In this document: positions 12,227-23,056 of the stretch, in pieces | How positions within the stretch are numbered: position 1 is the first letter of the stretch | How the letters are laid out: every line of letters starts with the position of its first letter | Source of the DNA: Setomelanomma holmii | Lineage: Eukaryota > Ascomycota > Dothideomycetes > Pleosporales > Phaeosphaeriaceae | Reading direction: 5' to 3' | Assembly: GCA_010015745.1 (NCBI GenBank) | Contig: ML978168.1 | Location: 62,001 to 126,000, forward strand | Length of the DNA stretch: 64,000 nucleotides | Notes under the pieces: model-generated | Database searches by the model: none | The model's input: only the letters and a program-made list of their open reading frames with translations | What the model was told of the DNA's origin: nothing | Translations under genes and position numbers: made by a program

Positions 12227-13340
12227 CCTGGGCGTGCGGCGGACGGGGTTCGGTAGGGTGGTGGGGAAGCCTTCGCGGTCGTGATAGCCTCCCGGGGGCG
12301 CGCCGTAAGGGATGTGCGACGGAGGATACTGGGGCTGGTACGCCGTGTTGTTGTTGTAGGGAGGGTAGTTCCGATCGAGGGGTTGACCTCCCAGGAGGGA
12401 TGCGCGCGCCTCGTGGTGAGAAATTTTGGCAGAATGGGCAGCCGCGAGGGGCGGCTGGCAGGCGTGGATATAGGGAGGTGAGGTGAAGTCGCTACGGTCG
12501 CGGCGCGGACGATGTGCGTCTGCCAGCAGAGTCTTGGGTGGGCAATGGCAGGGCTGGACGGCCAGCTGAGACCAATGTGAGGCAAGCGGGAAACGTCGGG
12601 GCCAGTTTCAGCTGTCCACAAAGGAGAGGACAGCCAGATTCGCCAGATGGGGAAACAGAGCGTGTGTCTAGCGCTGCTGAAACTCGAGCGACTTGGCGTG
12701 CGGAGAACCGTGCAGGGCGGCTGATGGGTGGACGCGCCGTGGTCTATCGGTGGAATGCAGCAGCAGGAAGGGTGCAGAAAGCGAGCGAGCGGCAGAACGA
12801 AGGACTCAATGGACAGAAAGACGGAGAATAAGAATAAGAACAGGGAGCGGAGAGCAAAGAGGACGGTTCGGCTGAGATGTGACGCCAAGTTAGCCCCCGT
12901 CAGTGGTTTGCGGGCTGTGTGGAGCAGCAGCTGAAGGGTCTTGTCTGGTTGACGGCGATCCACACTTCGGTCTCTCCATGCACGCTACTGCGACTGACAG
13001 ATGTGAGTGCAGTGGTGCTGTACTTCGTGCAGGGCAAGATGCGTCGAGGAAGCGGTCTGGAATGCTTTGAGCAAACCCTCCTCAACACTGTGGCGCGCGC
13101 TGCTTTTCAGCTCGCGCGTCTCCAGGCTCTTGGTGCGCAGCCTCTGGCGGCCTCTTGGCCTCAGCACGTCTCCGTCTTTGCACCGCCCGCGCGGCCAGGG
13201 TCACGTCTCGTGGCGCGCCTGCGATTGGCCAGCCTTGCGTAAATATAGTTTCCGCTGTGGCGGTGCCTGCCATCGCGAAATGTTAGTGGAGCCGGCCATC
13301 ATCGACCAGCAACAGAACTCACCACACCACGCGACTAGGC
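12227..13340. other. Divergent promoter region of UPF0658 and PP4-R2 genes
   Basis: The first 370 bases probably include more N-terminal coding sequence of the UPF0658 gene (minus strand). The rest is a head-to-head intergenic region. The long open frame on the minus strand at 12184-12963 is out of frame with the conserved protein and is treated as UTR. Confidence 0.5.
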
Positions 13341-14726
13341 ATGACGTCCGGTACCGACAATTTTCCTAGCCTCACGATACCCCTGCTGACCGTGTGCACC
13401 AGAGAGTATCCTGCAGAAGGCCGCCGAGGACAGCGCGCTGGACTCGTGAGTGTTCCGCCAGATGTATTTGTATTGGCTTTGGCTGACACGCGCAATTGCA
13501 GGGCAGAATGGCCAGAGACGCTGCAGTATATCCTGGATCGCCTAGATGAGGTGAGCAGATCTTGTATGTAGCCATTGCTGTAGCTGAACCCCCTGCAGAT
13601 AGTCAGCGAGTTTCCCAAGCCGCCCGCAGACTCGACACCAGCAGCAGAGGCCGAAAGCACGCCCCGCCCTCAGAATGCCATCTCAAGTCAAGACTCACAC
13701 ACCACCGACAAGGAGAATGCCCCGCCTGCTACCCCACCTCGTCCGCCCGTCCCTGCCTTCGCCAGCTCCAAGTCGCTAGGTCTGCCCCCAGATGTCACCA
13801 CCTTCTACTCGTCGATACGCACAACGCTGTCCAAGAACTTCGCAAAGCACCCTCCACACACAGTCCAGCGACTCGCCGAGCTGATCCTCGAGCCCAAGAA
13901 GAGGTACAAGTTTCTCCCCGCGTACCTGCGTGCCCTCGACCGCGTCGTTTCGGTATCCTCGCCGCTCACACTATTTCCACTGCCTCAGGCTGTCCTGCCC
14001 ACTGCTGGCGGACTGCTGAATGGCACGACATCAGCAATCAACACGCAGACACCGACCCTGGGGTCAGATGAGTCGCTAGGTGGTGCTCTGCTAACACCGA
14101 TTCCATGGCTGCAAAACCGAGGACAGAACGAGCTAGTTTCAGAAAGCACGGAGATGGTCGATGGTCCCAACGGCGCTGGTCGCATCGAAACGGTGACCGT
14201 GGGCATGCTCACTGGAAGAACACGCTCAGAAACAGCAGCAAATCACATAGCCCAGATCGCATCGTCACATCCTGATGGTGAGACACTGCCGTCGACTGGC
14301 CCAGTGACACAAGGAGAGCTTTTACGGCAGGAGCAAGAAGCAGGAATTGTGCTGAACAACCCACACTCACTCACGACGAGCCCCACGCGGACGACATACG
14401 GCGAGATGGAAGGCGGAACCACCATTATGGAGACGGTCGAGGGCGAGGAGGAAGCGCCACATGCCCGAGGTCCCGAGACGATTGGCATGGAAGACACTGG
14501 GCCACAGAGAAAGGCAGGTGCGCTGGATATTGAGGGTGCAGTAGGCAGGCCGAGTATGGATCGAGCAAGCAAGAGCCCAGGACCAGTAGCGCCCGATGCG
14601 GACGAGAAGGATGATGGTGGTGACAAGAACAAAGATACCAAGGCGGCTGATGATGAGGACACCAAAGAGGGCGCAGACGGTACAAAGGAGCCCAGCGAGG
14701 ACGTTGAGATGAAGTCAGATGCTTGA
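13341..14726 (+). CDS. PSY4: Protein phosphatase 4 regulatory subunit R2 (PPP4R2/Psy4)
   Basis: A 409-residue product of four exons (introns 13351-13402, 13446-13501, 13551-13598). The first exon is only 10 nt: ATG ACG TCC G joins the next exon to give MTSESILQKAAEDS. The PP4R2 domain follows with EWPETLQYILDRLDEIVSEFP, then HTVQRLAELILEPKKRY and LRALDRVVSVSS, which match the human FTIQRLCELLTDPRRNY block. The C-terminal half is acidic, low complexity and ends EDVEMKSDA. PPP4R2 binds the PP4 catalytic subunit and directs it to DNA-damage substrates such as phosphorylated H2A and Rad53. The open frame that starts at the same ATG but reads through the first intron would give a false N-terminus. 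Confidence 0.88.
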
Positions 14727-15549
14727 TCATTTTGTACTCGGTGAGCATATAGGGACGGCTCTCTGTCATCTTCGCCAGGCCTCGAAGCGGTTCAAGTGCA
14801 ATCATCAGGACGTTGCTAGCTGCAGAGTAGCTCACTGTATACTGTTTAACATGGGCGTCTACGGCGTTGACTCGCACCAGCGATGCCTTTTAGGTTGCCA
14901 ACCATGATATCCAAAGTTTAATTCAAAGACACTTTAACTCTAGACGGCGTTAGGTTGGCTTCATCGCCAGCCTGACCGCCATTGTACTGATTGCTACTAT
15001 ACACAATGAGGCTTGGTGAGCTCACTGACCTTGGGCAGGAGCGTCTTGACAACTCGCACCTGCCATTACTCGGCAAAATTCTTCTCGCACTTCCAACAAC
15101 TTACAAAATTATCCTATCGCATCACTTTCGGGGTCGCTTTGCTCGCACGGCTGACATGCCTCGCCTCATTGGAGGATGTAACGCCATGCATGCTTCATAC
15201 GCAGCCTTGTTGACGAAAACCCCACCTGGTCAGCCGCACTTCAGGCTTCCCAGGACTTCCAGGCAGCTCGACTTAGACCCTTCCTTCTTCAAGTAGAGCA
15301 AGACGCGGCTTGCTATCATCGCCATGCAAGTATCTTGCCTGCGGGCTTTCCATGGCTTGATAAGATTTAACGCAAATAGTGCGCCTTGTGAGAGTCATGA
15401 CCGCTCCGCCTTGTTTCTGCTTCCATTTCCAGAGCTTGTCCTCTGTCGCAAACATGTGCACTTGATAAATCACGATCTCGAGCTTCAGTATATCATTCTT
15501 CGCAAGTTGAACCCCCAGCCGTCTCTACGTCATCTCCACGCTACCAACT
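14727..15549. other. Intergenic
   Basis: 3' UTR of the PP4-R2 gene and then DNA leading into the decayed region. No supported gene, RNA or repeat seen. Confidence 0.5.
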
Positions 15550-18500
15550 ATGGGACGGCGGTACGAAAAGAGCCAAAACAAGCCTGACGCTGCTGCATAT
15601 CTTGGTTCGGGATTCGACGCCTCAAGTCACTTGAGTCATGACGATTCTGACCACTGGCTTCGGCCTCCTGTCCACAAAGTTGGACAAGATTCCGAACTTC
15701 CTCCCAATTGGCCTTTGACAAATCCCTCTAGAGAGCCACCGCAGCTCCTTTCGTGGATGTCTGTGGCGAGTGCTGGAGATACTGGTGACAACGAAGCAGA
15801 CGTGAAAGCACAGCAACCAGGCAGCGACATCGATCTGCACATTAACCTCGCTCTGGCATTTGCCGCCCAACTTGCTGAGGATGTTGGAACCCGCGGCGTG
15901 ATTATCCTCAGGGTCCCAAGCGTACGAGCGTTTGTCCACGGCTATTTACAAGAATTCGTGGGTCAATTGCACGAGGAATCATCAAATGCTTTCCAAAGAG
16001 ATGTATCCATTCTCCTTTTTCGAGAGATGGAGTAAGTCGCACAAACAACTGGTATCGTAACATCGGATTGAGCCCACGCTAAATAACTTTTCCAGGCCAA
16101 TTATCAATTATTTGACAATTCAACGCACCCCACCACTCTGCGAATGCGGTTGGTCGTGTTCTAAAGCGAAGCTTAGTCTTCTCATCTAGTGCCTATAGAT
16201 GTATAGATGGTTGACATTGGAATTGGGTCATCGAACTCTGCGGTCAGATGAAGAGATCCCGAGAACAAAGCGGAAGATCAAATCCACTGTGCTTCGACAC
16301 CTTCGGTGGTGGCCCGAGATGCTCGAGGGTATGAGCCCAGTTAGACACATGCCCGAGAGCCAGATGACTTTCAACTTCGTCTGAGACCTGAAAGGCTATG
16401 TTGATCGTCTGGGCATACCGTTGGCCTCGCCGAATGTCTGAGACAACATACTGTGCTTAACAGGATCGTGGCACATGGCGCAAGCTTCCACCGTGGCTAC
16501 GTATATGCAGCAAACATGGCCGATTACCGGATGTCATATTCAGTCCTTGCTCTCTGTTGTTTTACAATCACCTACTGGTCAGGAGTGTTCGTGTAGGTGA
16601 TCAAACGATCAATTATGCGTAACAGCTTACATGATTTCAGATACTGTCCCAGGCTCTTCCCGGGCACGGCTCACAGCATGCATTAAGTTCGATGATTCAT
16701 TTTCGGTGACAGCCAAAGGCGGCGTTTATTTCATATCAGAGGTGGCCGAACAAATTGCATGGCTCGCTGCTCTCATGCGAGTATGGCCAAGAGAGTTCAC
16801 GGAAGGGATTGTGGCGGTTTCCATTCCGACAATTGACAATGACTCGATGACAAGCTCGCCTAGTCCTCAGGGAGCAGGTGTAAGCACTTGTACGATCGAC
16901 TTTTCCGTCCGGAGCCATTCGCATGGCGCGCGAGAGATTGGCGCATGTTGGATTGATCTCTTCTCTGATGCCATCCTGATAGATGGGTACCCAATTCCTG
17001 AACGGACAATTTCATAAACCGGCCTACAAACCACCTTGGCAATCATCACAAACCTCGTTCAATCGACTGCGATCGTCCGGTATGAGAATCGAGTCATCAT
17101 AAAAGGGTACAAGTCATTACTCTACGCATCACGCCTTCAGGAGAACACATTCTACTGGCACGCCATATATAGCCAGAGGGCGGATGAGCGTATTTCTTAC
17201 TTGGACTCTCGCGTCGATTTAGTCAGAAAAGACTCCGGTCGGCTGTTTTTGCTCCATGAACTCGCAAACGCATGCCACATCATTGGCTGGTGCTCCCAAG
17301 CTACGGACTTCTGCGGTAAGACAGAATCACCAGTAACATTTCACTTGTCTTCGGGACTAAGCACATATGACAGGGCATCCATTATCCGAGTATGATATCG
17401 CTACCTCGAGCATCTTGCGTACCCCATTGTCAATCTACATTGATCGACTCTACGTAGAAGCCGGGTTCTACGCCATCGGCAGCATGACAATGCGCGTAAA
17501 CCAAAAGGAGCAGCCAGCAAGGCTTGGGAGAGACAGCGATTATCCTAGTCTACTGGCCTGGGTGGCTGCGCAGTCAGTACCCTTTTACGACTTGGCGGAC
17601 GAACGGGGCTGTTTAATTGATGGAGCGTCTGCGTTGCTTCATCTGGTGCGCATATCTTTGCAGCAGGACGAAACCAATCAAGAATCTACATACGCCTGGC
17701 TATTCGACAGAACACAGCTGACTGACACTTGGCCAGGGAAAACTGGACGACTCTCGTCCACGGCAACGCTGAAATATTGGGATAATCTGACCTTGCCAGT
17801 GTACGTCAAGAGTCAATCTATACTTGGAGGCAATGTTGTTCGTGAAGTTGCGACAGTTGGGGACAGAGTCAACAAAATACTGCATGCGCTCGAGATCCTG
17901 ATCGACCATCAAATACATTTGACACCTCAAGACGGGATACACACCTCCCAGACCACAAATCGATGGAAAGGACTTGTTGGTTATGATATTCTGGATGTCG
18001 TGAGCCCTCTGGGTTCCATCGGTACACATACGGCACGTTTCGGTTCATGCCGTGATGGATGGATCGACCTTATACCAGCCATCGAACAGTGACTATCTTT
18101 GGCAAAGGTTTTGGAGAGCTCATTCGTCCTGATGACCCGGCCGCGACCTGTGAAAATTGGCGTTCGATTCCCACGGGCCAGGAGTACCTCACAACATCGC
18201 TCTCCACTCTCAAGCTATTGTATGAAATGCGGCTAGCAAGGCAAACTCCCGGTATGAACAAAGGTCAGTTGACGCAAAAGATCTCTTGGACATCACCACA
18301 TCCACTTTTCAAGCCCTGCAAGTGTACCCAAGGCAGCACCATAAGCGACAATGACCATCACGACCCAGTCCAGTTTCCAGTGTCGGATTCCGCACTCAGA
18401 AATCGAAGACTCAAAGACTCCAAGCCCGTGGATCTCGCAACCATTAATGACCACGGCGCGGTCGTATTTGCCAACCTGACCTTGACCGGACAAAAGGCAC

Positions 18501-18754
18501 CTGCAAAGAGGGCAAAAGACGGCTCTCAGAATGCTGGCAACACATATCTATCTCCCTCCAATAGTGGAGGCGGAAGTGTAGCAGTCTCCGGATCATCTCC
18601 AAGCGCTTCGTCGGCCACACAATCAGCTACCTCCACGAACATTACCCAAACAAGCACGAGTTCAGCTGGCTCTGCCGGGCAGACGGGGTTGAATCAATAC
18701 CAAAGCAGAATAAAGCGGTGGAAGGAGAAGTTGGGATTTCTGACCAAGCGCTGA
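15550..18754 (+). pseudogene. Broken copy of a large Pezizomycotina-specific protein family (unknown function)
   Basis: Consecutive open segments resemble a widespread unnamed fungal protein family of roughly 800-1000 residues. Recognisable blocks, in order, are EVAEQIAWLAALMR, WIDLFSDAILIDGYPIPER, ISYLDSRVDLV, HIIGWCSQATDFCG, LIDGASALLHLVR, VNKILHALEILIDHQ and IFGKGFGELIRP, then a Ser/Thr-rich tail ending KEKLGFLTKR. One good intron is seen at 17316-17373. However, the frame is interrupted by an in-frame TAA at 17015-17017, with coding similarity continuing in the same frame on both sides. It then shifts frame near 18090, where the AIEQ segment stops and VTIFGKGFGEL resumes in another frame. 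Between 16190 and 16630 no clean exon chain could be built. I regard it as a pseudogene; sequencing error at two places is the alternative. Confidence 0.68.
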
Positions 18755-19129
18755 AGGGACAGGAGAAGCTTTTGCTTGGGTGTGCGGGAAACACAATTTT
18801 CTTAACGCAAGAGTAGGTCTCACAACATCATAATACTTCCAGAAAGAGCGCCGCATATGTGTACAGAATTGAGTCTAAAGTCTAAATAAAATCATGTACC
18901 ATTCACCGACCGAGACTCACCAAATGGAACATGTTCATTTTCACGATATTGTAGGGACCTTTTCAAGAGCCGTAGGTGCTCTGAGGACCTCCAGGAAGCT
19001 CTGTGAGCCCTGCCGCACGTTAGCACAAGTTTACTGCCAGACTTCATGATGTGACAAGCTCTTACATTCGTCACTCCGAACAGGCTCCTTGACAGCCTGA
19101 TCGACACCGCACTTTGTCGAGACATCAGC

Positions 19130-19422
19130 GGTCTGTGTCTTGAGCGCTGAGCACACATGGCCGTAGCTGCGACTGAGGGATCGAGCTCGAGCGGTGTCAT
19201 GGTGGTGTTGAATGCATTGCCTCCTATGATCTGGTGCATGTGTGTTGAAGGAGCGATACCGGGTTGTACGAGTGGATCGATGCGGTCGAAGACGAGCTGC
19301 GAGCATTGGAAGCGCAGCATCGATGCTGTCGTGAATTGGCGGGCCATGAGAGCATGGCTTGGCGCGGCGGCGACATCGTGCGCTGAGAGTGCGATGCCAT
19401 GGGCGAGAGACCTCCAGTACAT
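19130..19422 (-). pseudogene. Truncated DUF1996 protein remnant
   Basis: The minus strand encodes the N-terminus of a DUF1996 protein: a signal-peptide-like start (MYWRSLAHGIALSAH), then SMLRFQCSQLVFDRIDPLVQPG and HMHQIIGGNAFNTTM. That is the hallmark opening of the family, R-x-x-C followed by DP-x-x-x-PG and H-x-H-x-x-x-GG-x-x-F. The rest of the roughly 300-residue domain (the cysteine pair and tryptophan-rich core) is not found downstream in any frame; similarity fades after about residue 85. DUF1996 proteins are usually secreted and of unknown function. An intron close to the break is possible, but no later DUF1996 block was recognised down to 18900. Confidence 0.6.
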
Positions 19423-20433
19423 TCTGAAATTGTTCTATAAGATTGCGAAAAAGATGGTAGGGATGACAAGAAGGAAGCCGGGGGGAGGACATGTACTTGT
19501 GTGACACCGTCTTCTTCCACCTCGATGTATCCATGTCTATATGATTGCCGATATCTCAACGCATGTCGCCCGCCCCGCAACGCTCTCCACAAAAATCTAC
19601 CCAAAGCTGCGTTTGGGAATTGATTGTAGTTTGGCAAGGTGAACAGTGAATTGCAGGTATGAAGTCGTTGATTGCTTGTATATATGGTTGTGATATGCGA
19701 CCAATGAAAGTGCACTGGAAAATTGACATGGGTTGCATGTAGGCGAGGACCCTACCTGATATAACCAATAGGATGAAAACAGATGATGGACATTGGAAGA
19801 CCTGATCGTGATATGGGATTTTGGCAAACTTGATCTTCGTGTGGTGTACACGTGGTTGGAGGTGAAGTGCACTGACTGCACTATGCTGAATGGTTGCCTC
19901 AGCGCTCGTCGTGCTTGACGGAAAGCGCTGCACAGATTCACACTCATCAAAATAAGGCGAAATATGCTTTTGGCAGAGTCGCGCACAGCTCGACGACATT
20001 TACCTGGATAATCCAAGAGGAGCTCGCACGAAAGAAAATGCGGTTGATACGCGGATGGTTCTGAACAAGCCCAGCGATAGCATGTGTGGAACCTCAGGGA
20101 TTTTCATTGTTGCGCTACTGGTAGAGGTGCTCGCGAAGACCTCGCACAACTGGATCACGGCCATCACTCCATACGAGACGCCAAGCTTCTCAGGGACATG
20201 TTTCAAGTCTGCGGCCCATATGGGCCTACCGGAAGATGATCTGGAGTACCTTGAGAATGCCATCACTGAGTGGAAGGGGTTCAACCAAGATTCGAATGCT
20301 CTTTGTTGAGAAGGATTTGCTGCAATTCCTGCATGGAGAAGAAGCATGCATTACTCACAAGAGCGTTAGACCTTGTCGGACGGTATCTTGTTCTCCAGAG
20401 ACATGATCCTCGACCTCTCGACGATCAACCTCC
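19423..20433. other. Accessory intergenic DNA, no supported gene
   Basis: Short open frames only. One at 20055-20309 (+) has a plausible composition but no motif or start context I can defend. It sits directly upstream of the transposase- or HTH-like remnant and could be an earlier exon of it. Confidence 0.4.
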
Positions 20434-20905
20434 TTGCCAATGTTCCGCATCAAACACCACGAGGCTCGAGGATTCAAAGACTGGCTTATCGACACAGGAT
20501 GTTTCAGACAATCTGGCACCATAGGACGTACTGAGAAGCTCATCCATTGCATTGGACTCTTGCAAACAGGAATTCGCTACGAGTCCATCGCAGTCATCTT
20601 TTCGCGTATGCCACGGCAGGTCCAAGAGTCGTGTCACGAGGTCATGGCGGGCTTGCTGAACTTGTACGATATCACAGTGGACGATTCGTGCGATCGTCAG
20701 GTGTATGCACCTCTTTGAGACATGTGGAAGCGATTCGAGCTAACCGAGTGCGGGGCTGAGAAGTATTTTGGTTTTCGCTAGCAAGAGCTGATGAAAGTGC
20801 TGATAGTACTGAACACGTATATTGGGCGACGGAGAGGCAGCATTTCGAAATCTCGAGGCAGTCTCGAGACAAGGCGGATTGAAACTACGATGAGAGAAAG
20901 GGAAC
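20434..20905 (+). pseudogene. Decayed transposase- or HTH-like fragment, copy A
   Basis: An open segment starting MPMFRIKHHEARGFKDW contains a helix-rich block (EKLIHCIGLLQTGIRYESIA, then QVQESCHEVMAGLLNLYD) reminiscent of the N-terminal helical region ahead of the DDE domain in Harbinger-like transposases, although I cannot assign a family. After an in-frame TGA at 20716-20718 the same frame continues with MWKRFELTECGAEKYF, then a TAG at 20779-20781, then QELMKVLIVLNTYIG. A second, shorter copy at 23932-24053 carries TGG where copy A has TAG, so this stop is a Trp-to-stop G-to-A change. No DDE residues or terminal repeats were found, and nothing here is intact. Confidence 0.5.
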
Positions 20906-21107
20906 TCTTTCTCGCCGCTTTGAGGAGAAGTATGGCCAAACTTCACATATCAGTACTGAACCTGATACACGACTCTCGGCCGATGTCACAAACACCATTG
21001 TAAATGCTGACAAGATCGGCAGATGAGCCATCAATGATCGTGCAAAACACGTATCATCGTTACCTCTAACATATCACTAGTACAGAAGCCACAATCCATG
21101 CAACATA

Positions 21108-22094
21108 CTACAAGTTTGAATCCTCATCCATCGGCAAACCATGCCCTCCCTCCTCAACCGGCTTATGATTCGGATTCTCATACCCCCAATACTCATAATA
21201 CTGATCCGCTGCGGGCCTCTGCTTCACGCCCGGCTTGTCCATCTCATCCATCTGCATTACCTGTACATATTTATCCATATCAATCGTATTGTCTTTCCGC
21301 CACGCCGTCAGTCCCTCAAAGTCCACACACTTCTTGTTGATCGACATGTCTGGGAACGGATACTCTTGCGTCTCCACCCAGTGTAAGGGAATCAGGTCGA
21401 GATTCGCGTTGCATTGGATGGACTGCAGCAAGATGTCGATGCAGTGGTTGATGTGGATCTCGCGCTGTTTGATGGTGTGTGCGCGTGCCATGCTGAGATT
21501 GTAGTACTCACCGTAGGCGATGTGGCGGAGAGAGTTGAGGCAGTGGACTTGGTGGTAGACGTCGAAGATGGTGGCGTATGCGTCGTCGCCTAGACCCCAG
21601 ATATCGTCCTCTAGTTTAGTTACAGTGGTGGGGTCTTTACCCAGTTTGAGAATTGTGTCGCGTGTGACAGGGTAGACGCGTGTCAGTTCCCATTCGTCCC
21701 AGATGGCGTCGGCGGCCGGGTTGGGTTGTTGACGGGCTACGGATACGTCGCCGCGAGAGTTGTAGAATGTTCCATTGATTGTCTTGAGGGTAGGGGAGAG
21801 GTCGAAGAGGGAGTGGACGGGGCTGTACGGGGCGACGCGGCGGTAGTCGCTGTTCAGTACGAGACGGTTGCTGTAGTACCATGTTCCGAAGAGTGCGGAT
21901 GTGAGGACCAATATGAACGCGTTCATGACTGTCAGAATCAACGCAGTCCTGGGTACTATTCTCGGTCGAGTGCTCTCTGGACTTTGAGCTCTATCTAGAA
22001 AGCACTTGGTCTCCACATCATCAGATTCGAGTGATGCATCTCGGCTCCCGCCTGATGGTAGAGGCGTGTATGTGAATTTCGACAAGAACCTCAT
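21108..22094 (-). CDS. UstYa-like oxidase (DUF3328 family)
   Basis: A single-exon 328-residue protein. A cytosolic N-terminus of about 50 residues is followed by one membrane segment (ALILTVMNAFILVLTSALFGTWYY). The luminal part carries the two family signatures HQVHC and HINHC, spaced about 30 residues apart, plus DEWELTRVYPVTRD and CNANLDLIPLHWVE. UstYa-type proteins are copper- or metal-dependent oxidases that cyclise or halogenate peptides in dikaritin RiPP pathways; many paralogues occur outside known clusters. It stands head-to-head with a small secreted peptide gene starting at 22856, with 761 bp between. No peptidase, methyltransferase or tyrosinase gene lies nearby, so membership in a RiPP cluster is only inference. 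The protein looks complete, with a normal start and stop. Confidence 0.85.
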   Translation of the reverse strand: MRFLSKFTYTPLPSGGSRDASLESDDVETKCFLDRAQSPESTRPRIVPRTALILTVMNAFILVLTSALFGTWYYSNRLVLNSDYRRVAPYSPVHSLFDLSPTLKTINGTFYNSRGDVSVARQQPNPAADAIWDEWELTRVYPVTRDTILKLGKDPTTVTKLEDDIWGLGDDAYATIFDVYHQVHCLNSLRHIAYGEYYNLSMARAHTIKQREIHINHCIDILLQSIQCNANLDLIPLHWVETQEYPFPDMSINKKCVDFEGLTAWRKDNTIDMDKYVQVMQMDEMDKPGVKQRPAADQYYEYWGYENPNHKPVEEGGHGLPMDEDSNL

Positions 22095-22855
22095 CTTGAA
22101 GTACAGTTCGCAAGACAGATAGAGATGCGCATAGGAGAATCTGAATCAAATTCGTGAAATCGCCACGCTACCGGTCATCGACCGAGTACCTGGTCTTGTG
22201 ATACGGCCTAGCGTTGACGACAACTACTCTTGCATCGTGTTATCATCGTATCATGGTTGCAATCCTGGAGGCACCTTCCTCATCGAGCCAAGATGCAACG
22301 TCCGCCTTATTCCAGCGCAGTCATCGTGCAGCAGCGCTTGCGCCGTTGAAGTTTCAAGTCGCGAGAGTAACCTACATACTGTTCTTGACCCGTTTAGGCG
22401 TCCCGTCCCCGCAACGTCTAGATGCTGGTTCAATCTTTGTGAGGAACCGGAACCTGATGCGCATCATGACTGGATGCTACGCATGTAACAACCATACCGC
22501 CATTGGGATCAAATGATCATCATGGAGATAAGTGTTGGCAGTGGGGCTCTGGCTGCGGCCAATCTCGTTGGCAAGGCTTAACGCGACTAAGCTTTAGAGT
22601 CAAGACGTCCTTCCCGATCGAGCCTTAGAGAATCCTTTAGATTCTGTAGATGCAGTGTAAGACTTCGCTATGAGGGCCTGAAACTTGATAGTGCGGATGC
22701 TGCGGATGAGATCAATGTACCCTAAAGCACGCGACTTTGATACTGCTTAGGCAATGTGAGCATTGATTTCCGGTATAAAGCGTCTCTCGTTCGCTCCAAA
22801 CCACAGTATCACCAACAGATCAATACTCTTCAATCAAGGGCTCTATACCATCAAG
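22095..22855. other. Shared divergent promoter of the UstYa-like and small-peptide genes
   Basis: A 761-bp head-to-head gap with no supported coding sequence. A good TATA box sits at its right end (see separate entry). Co-regulation of the flanking genes is possible from the layout but not shown. Confidence 0.45.
22774..22779 (+). promoter_or_regulatory. TATA box of the small secreted peptide gene
   Basis: TATAAA lies 82 bp upstream of the chosen ATG at 22856, a normal distance for a fungal core promoter. It shows that the upstream in-frame ATG at 22763 precedes the transcription start and is not used. Confidence 0.55.
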
Positions 22856-23056
22856 ATGCGCTTCTCCAGCATAACTTTCGCCATCACGGCGCTCCTCTCT
22901 GCCTTTGCGATCGCTGCTCCCACCGCCGCCAACAACGACATTGCTAAGCGCATGCCCACACCAGAGGAATTCGAGGCTCTTGCCCCTGAGCAAAAGCGCA
23001 AGGTTTACACTGCGTGGTACCGCGCTACCAACATTATTGGTTCGACGGATGACTAG
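22856..23056 (+). CDS. Small secreted peptide precursor with Kex2 sites
   Basis: A 66-residue product. Residues 1-20 form a signal peptide (MRFSSITFAITALLSAFAIA, cut near A-P). A short propeptide ends in the dibasic AKR, a second dibasic site follows (PEQKR), and the last segment is KVYTAWYRATNIIGSTDD, rich in Tyr/Trp and ending acidic. There are no cysteines. The layout (signal peptide, KR sites, aromatic core) is what Kex2-processed peptides such as dikaritin precursors show, but only one possible core is present and no repeat is visible. The start was chosen because the TATA box at 22774 and the signal peptide both fit it. I do not recognise a family; a secreted effector-like or signalling peptide is equally possible. 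Confidence 0.68.
   Translation: MRFSSITFAITALLSAFAIAAPTAANNDIAKRMPTPEEFEALAPEQKRKVYTAWYRATNIIGSTDD

Noticed and set aside
12184..12963. 260-codon open frame on the minus strand
   Set aside because: It overlaps the UPF0658 N-terminal region in another frame, has no domain and a composition typical of C-rich UTR; the conserved protein lies in the alternate frame.
18150..18180. tRNA-like GTTCGATTCCC box
   Set aside because: No matching acceptor and D stems around it; the sequence is part of the broken large protein's coding region.
22763..22855. Longer form of the small secreted peptide from an upstream in-frame ATG
   Set aside because: The TATA box at 22774 lies inside that extension and the signal peptide starts at 22856.
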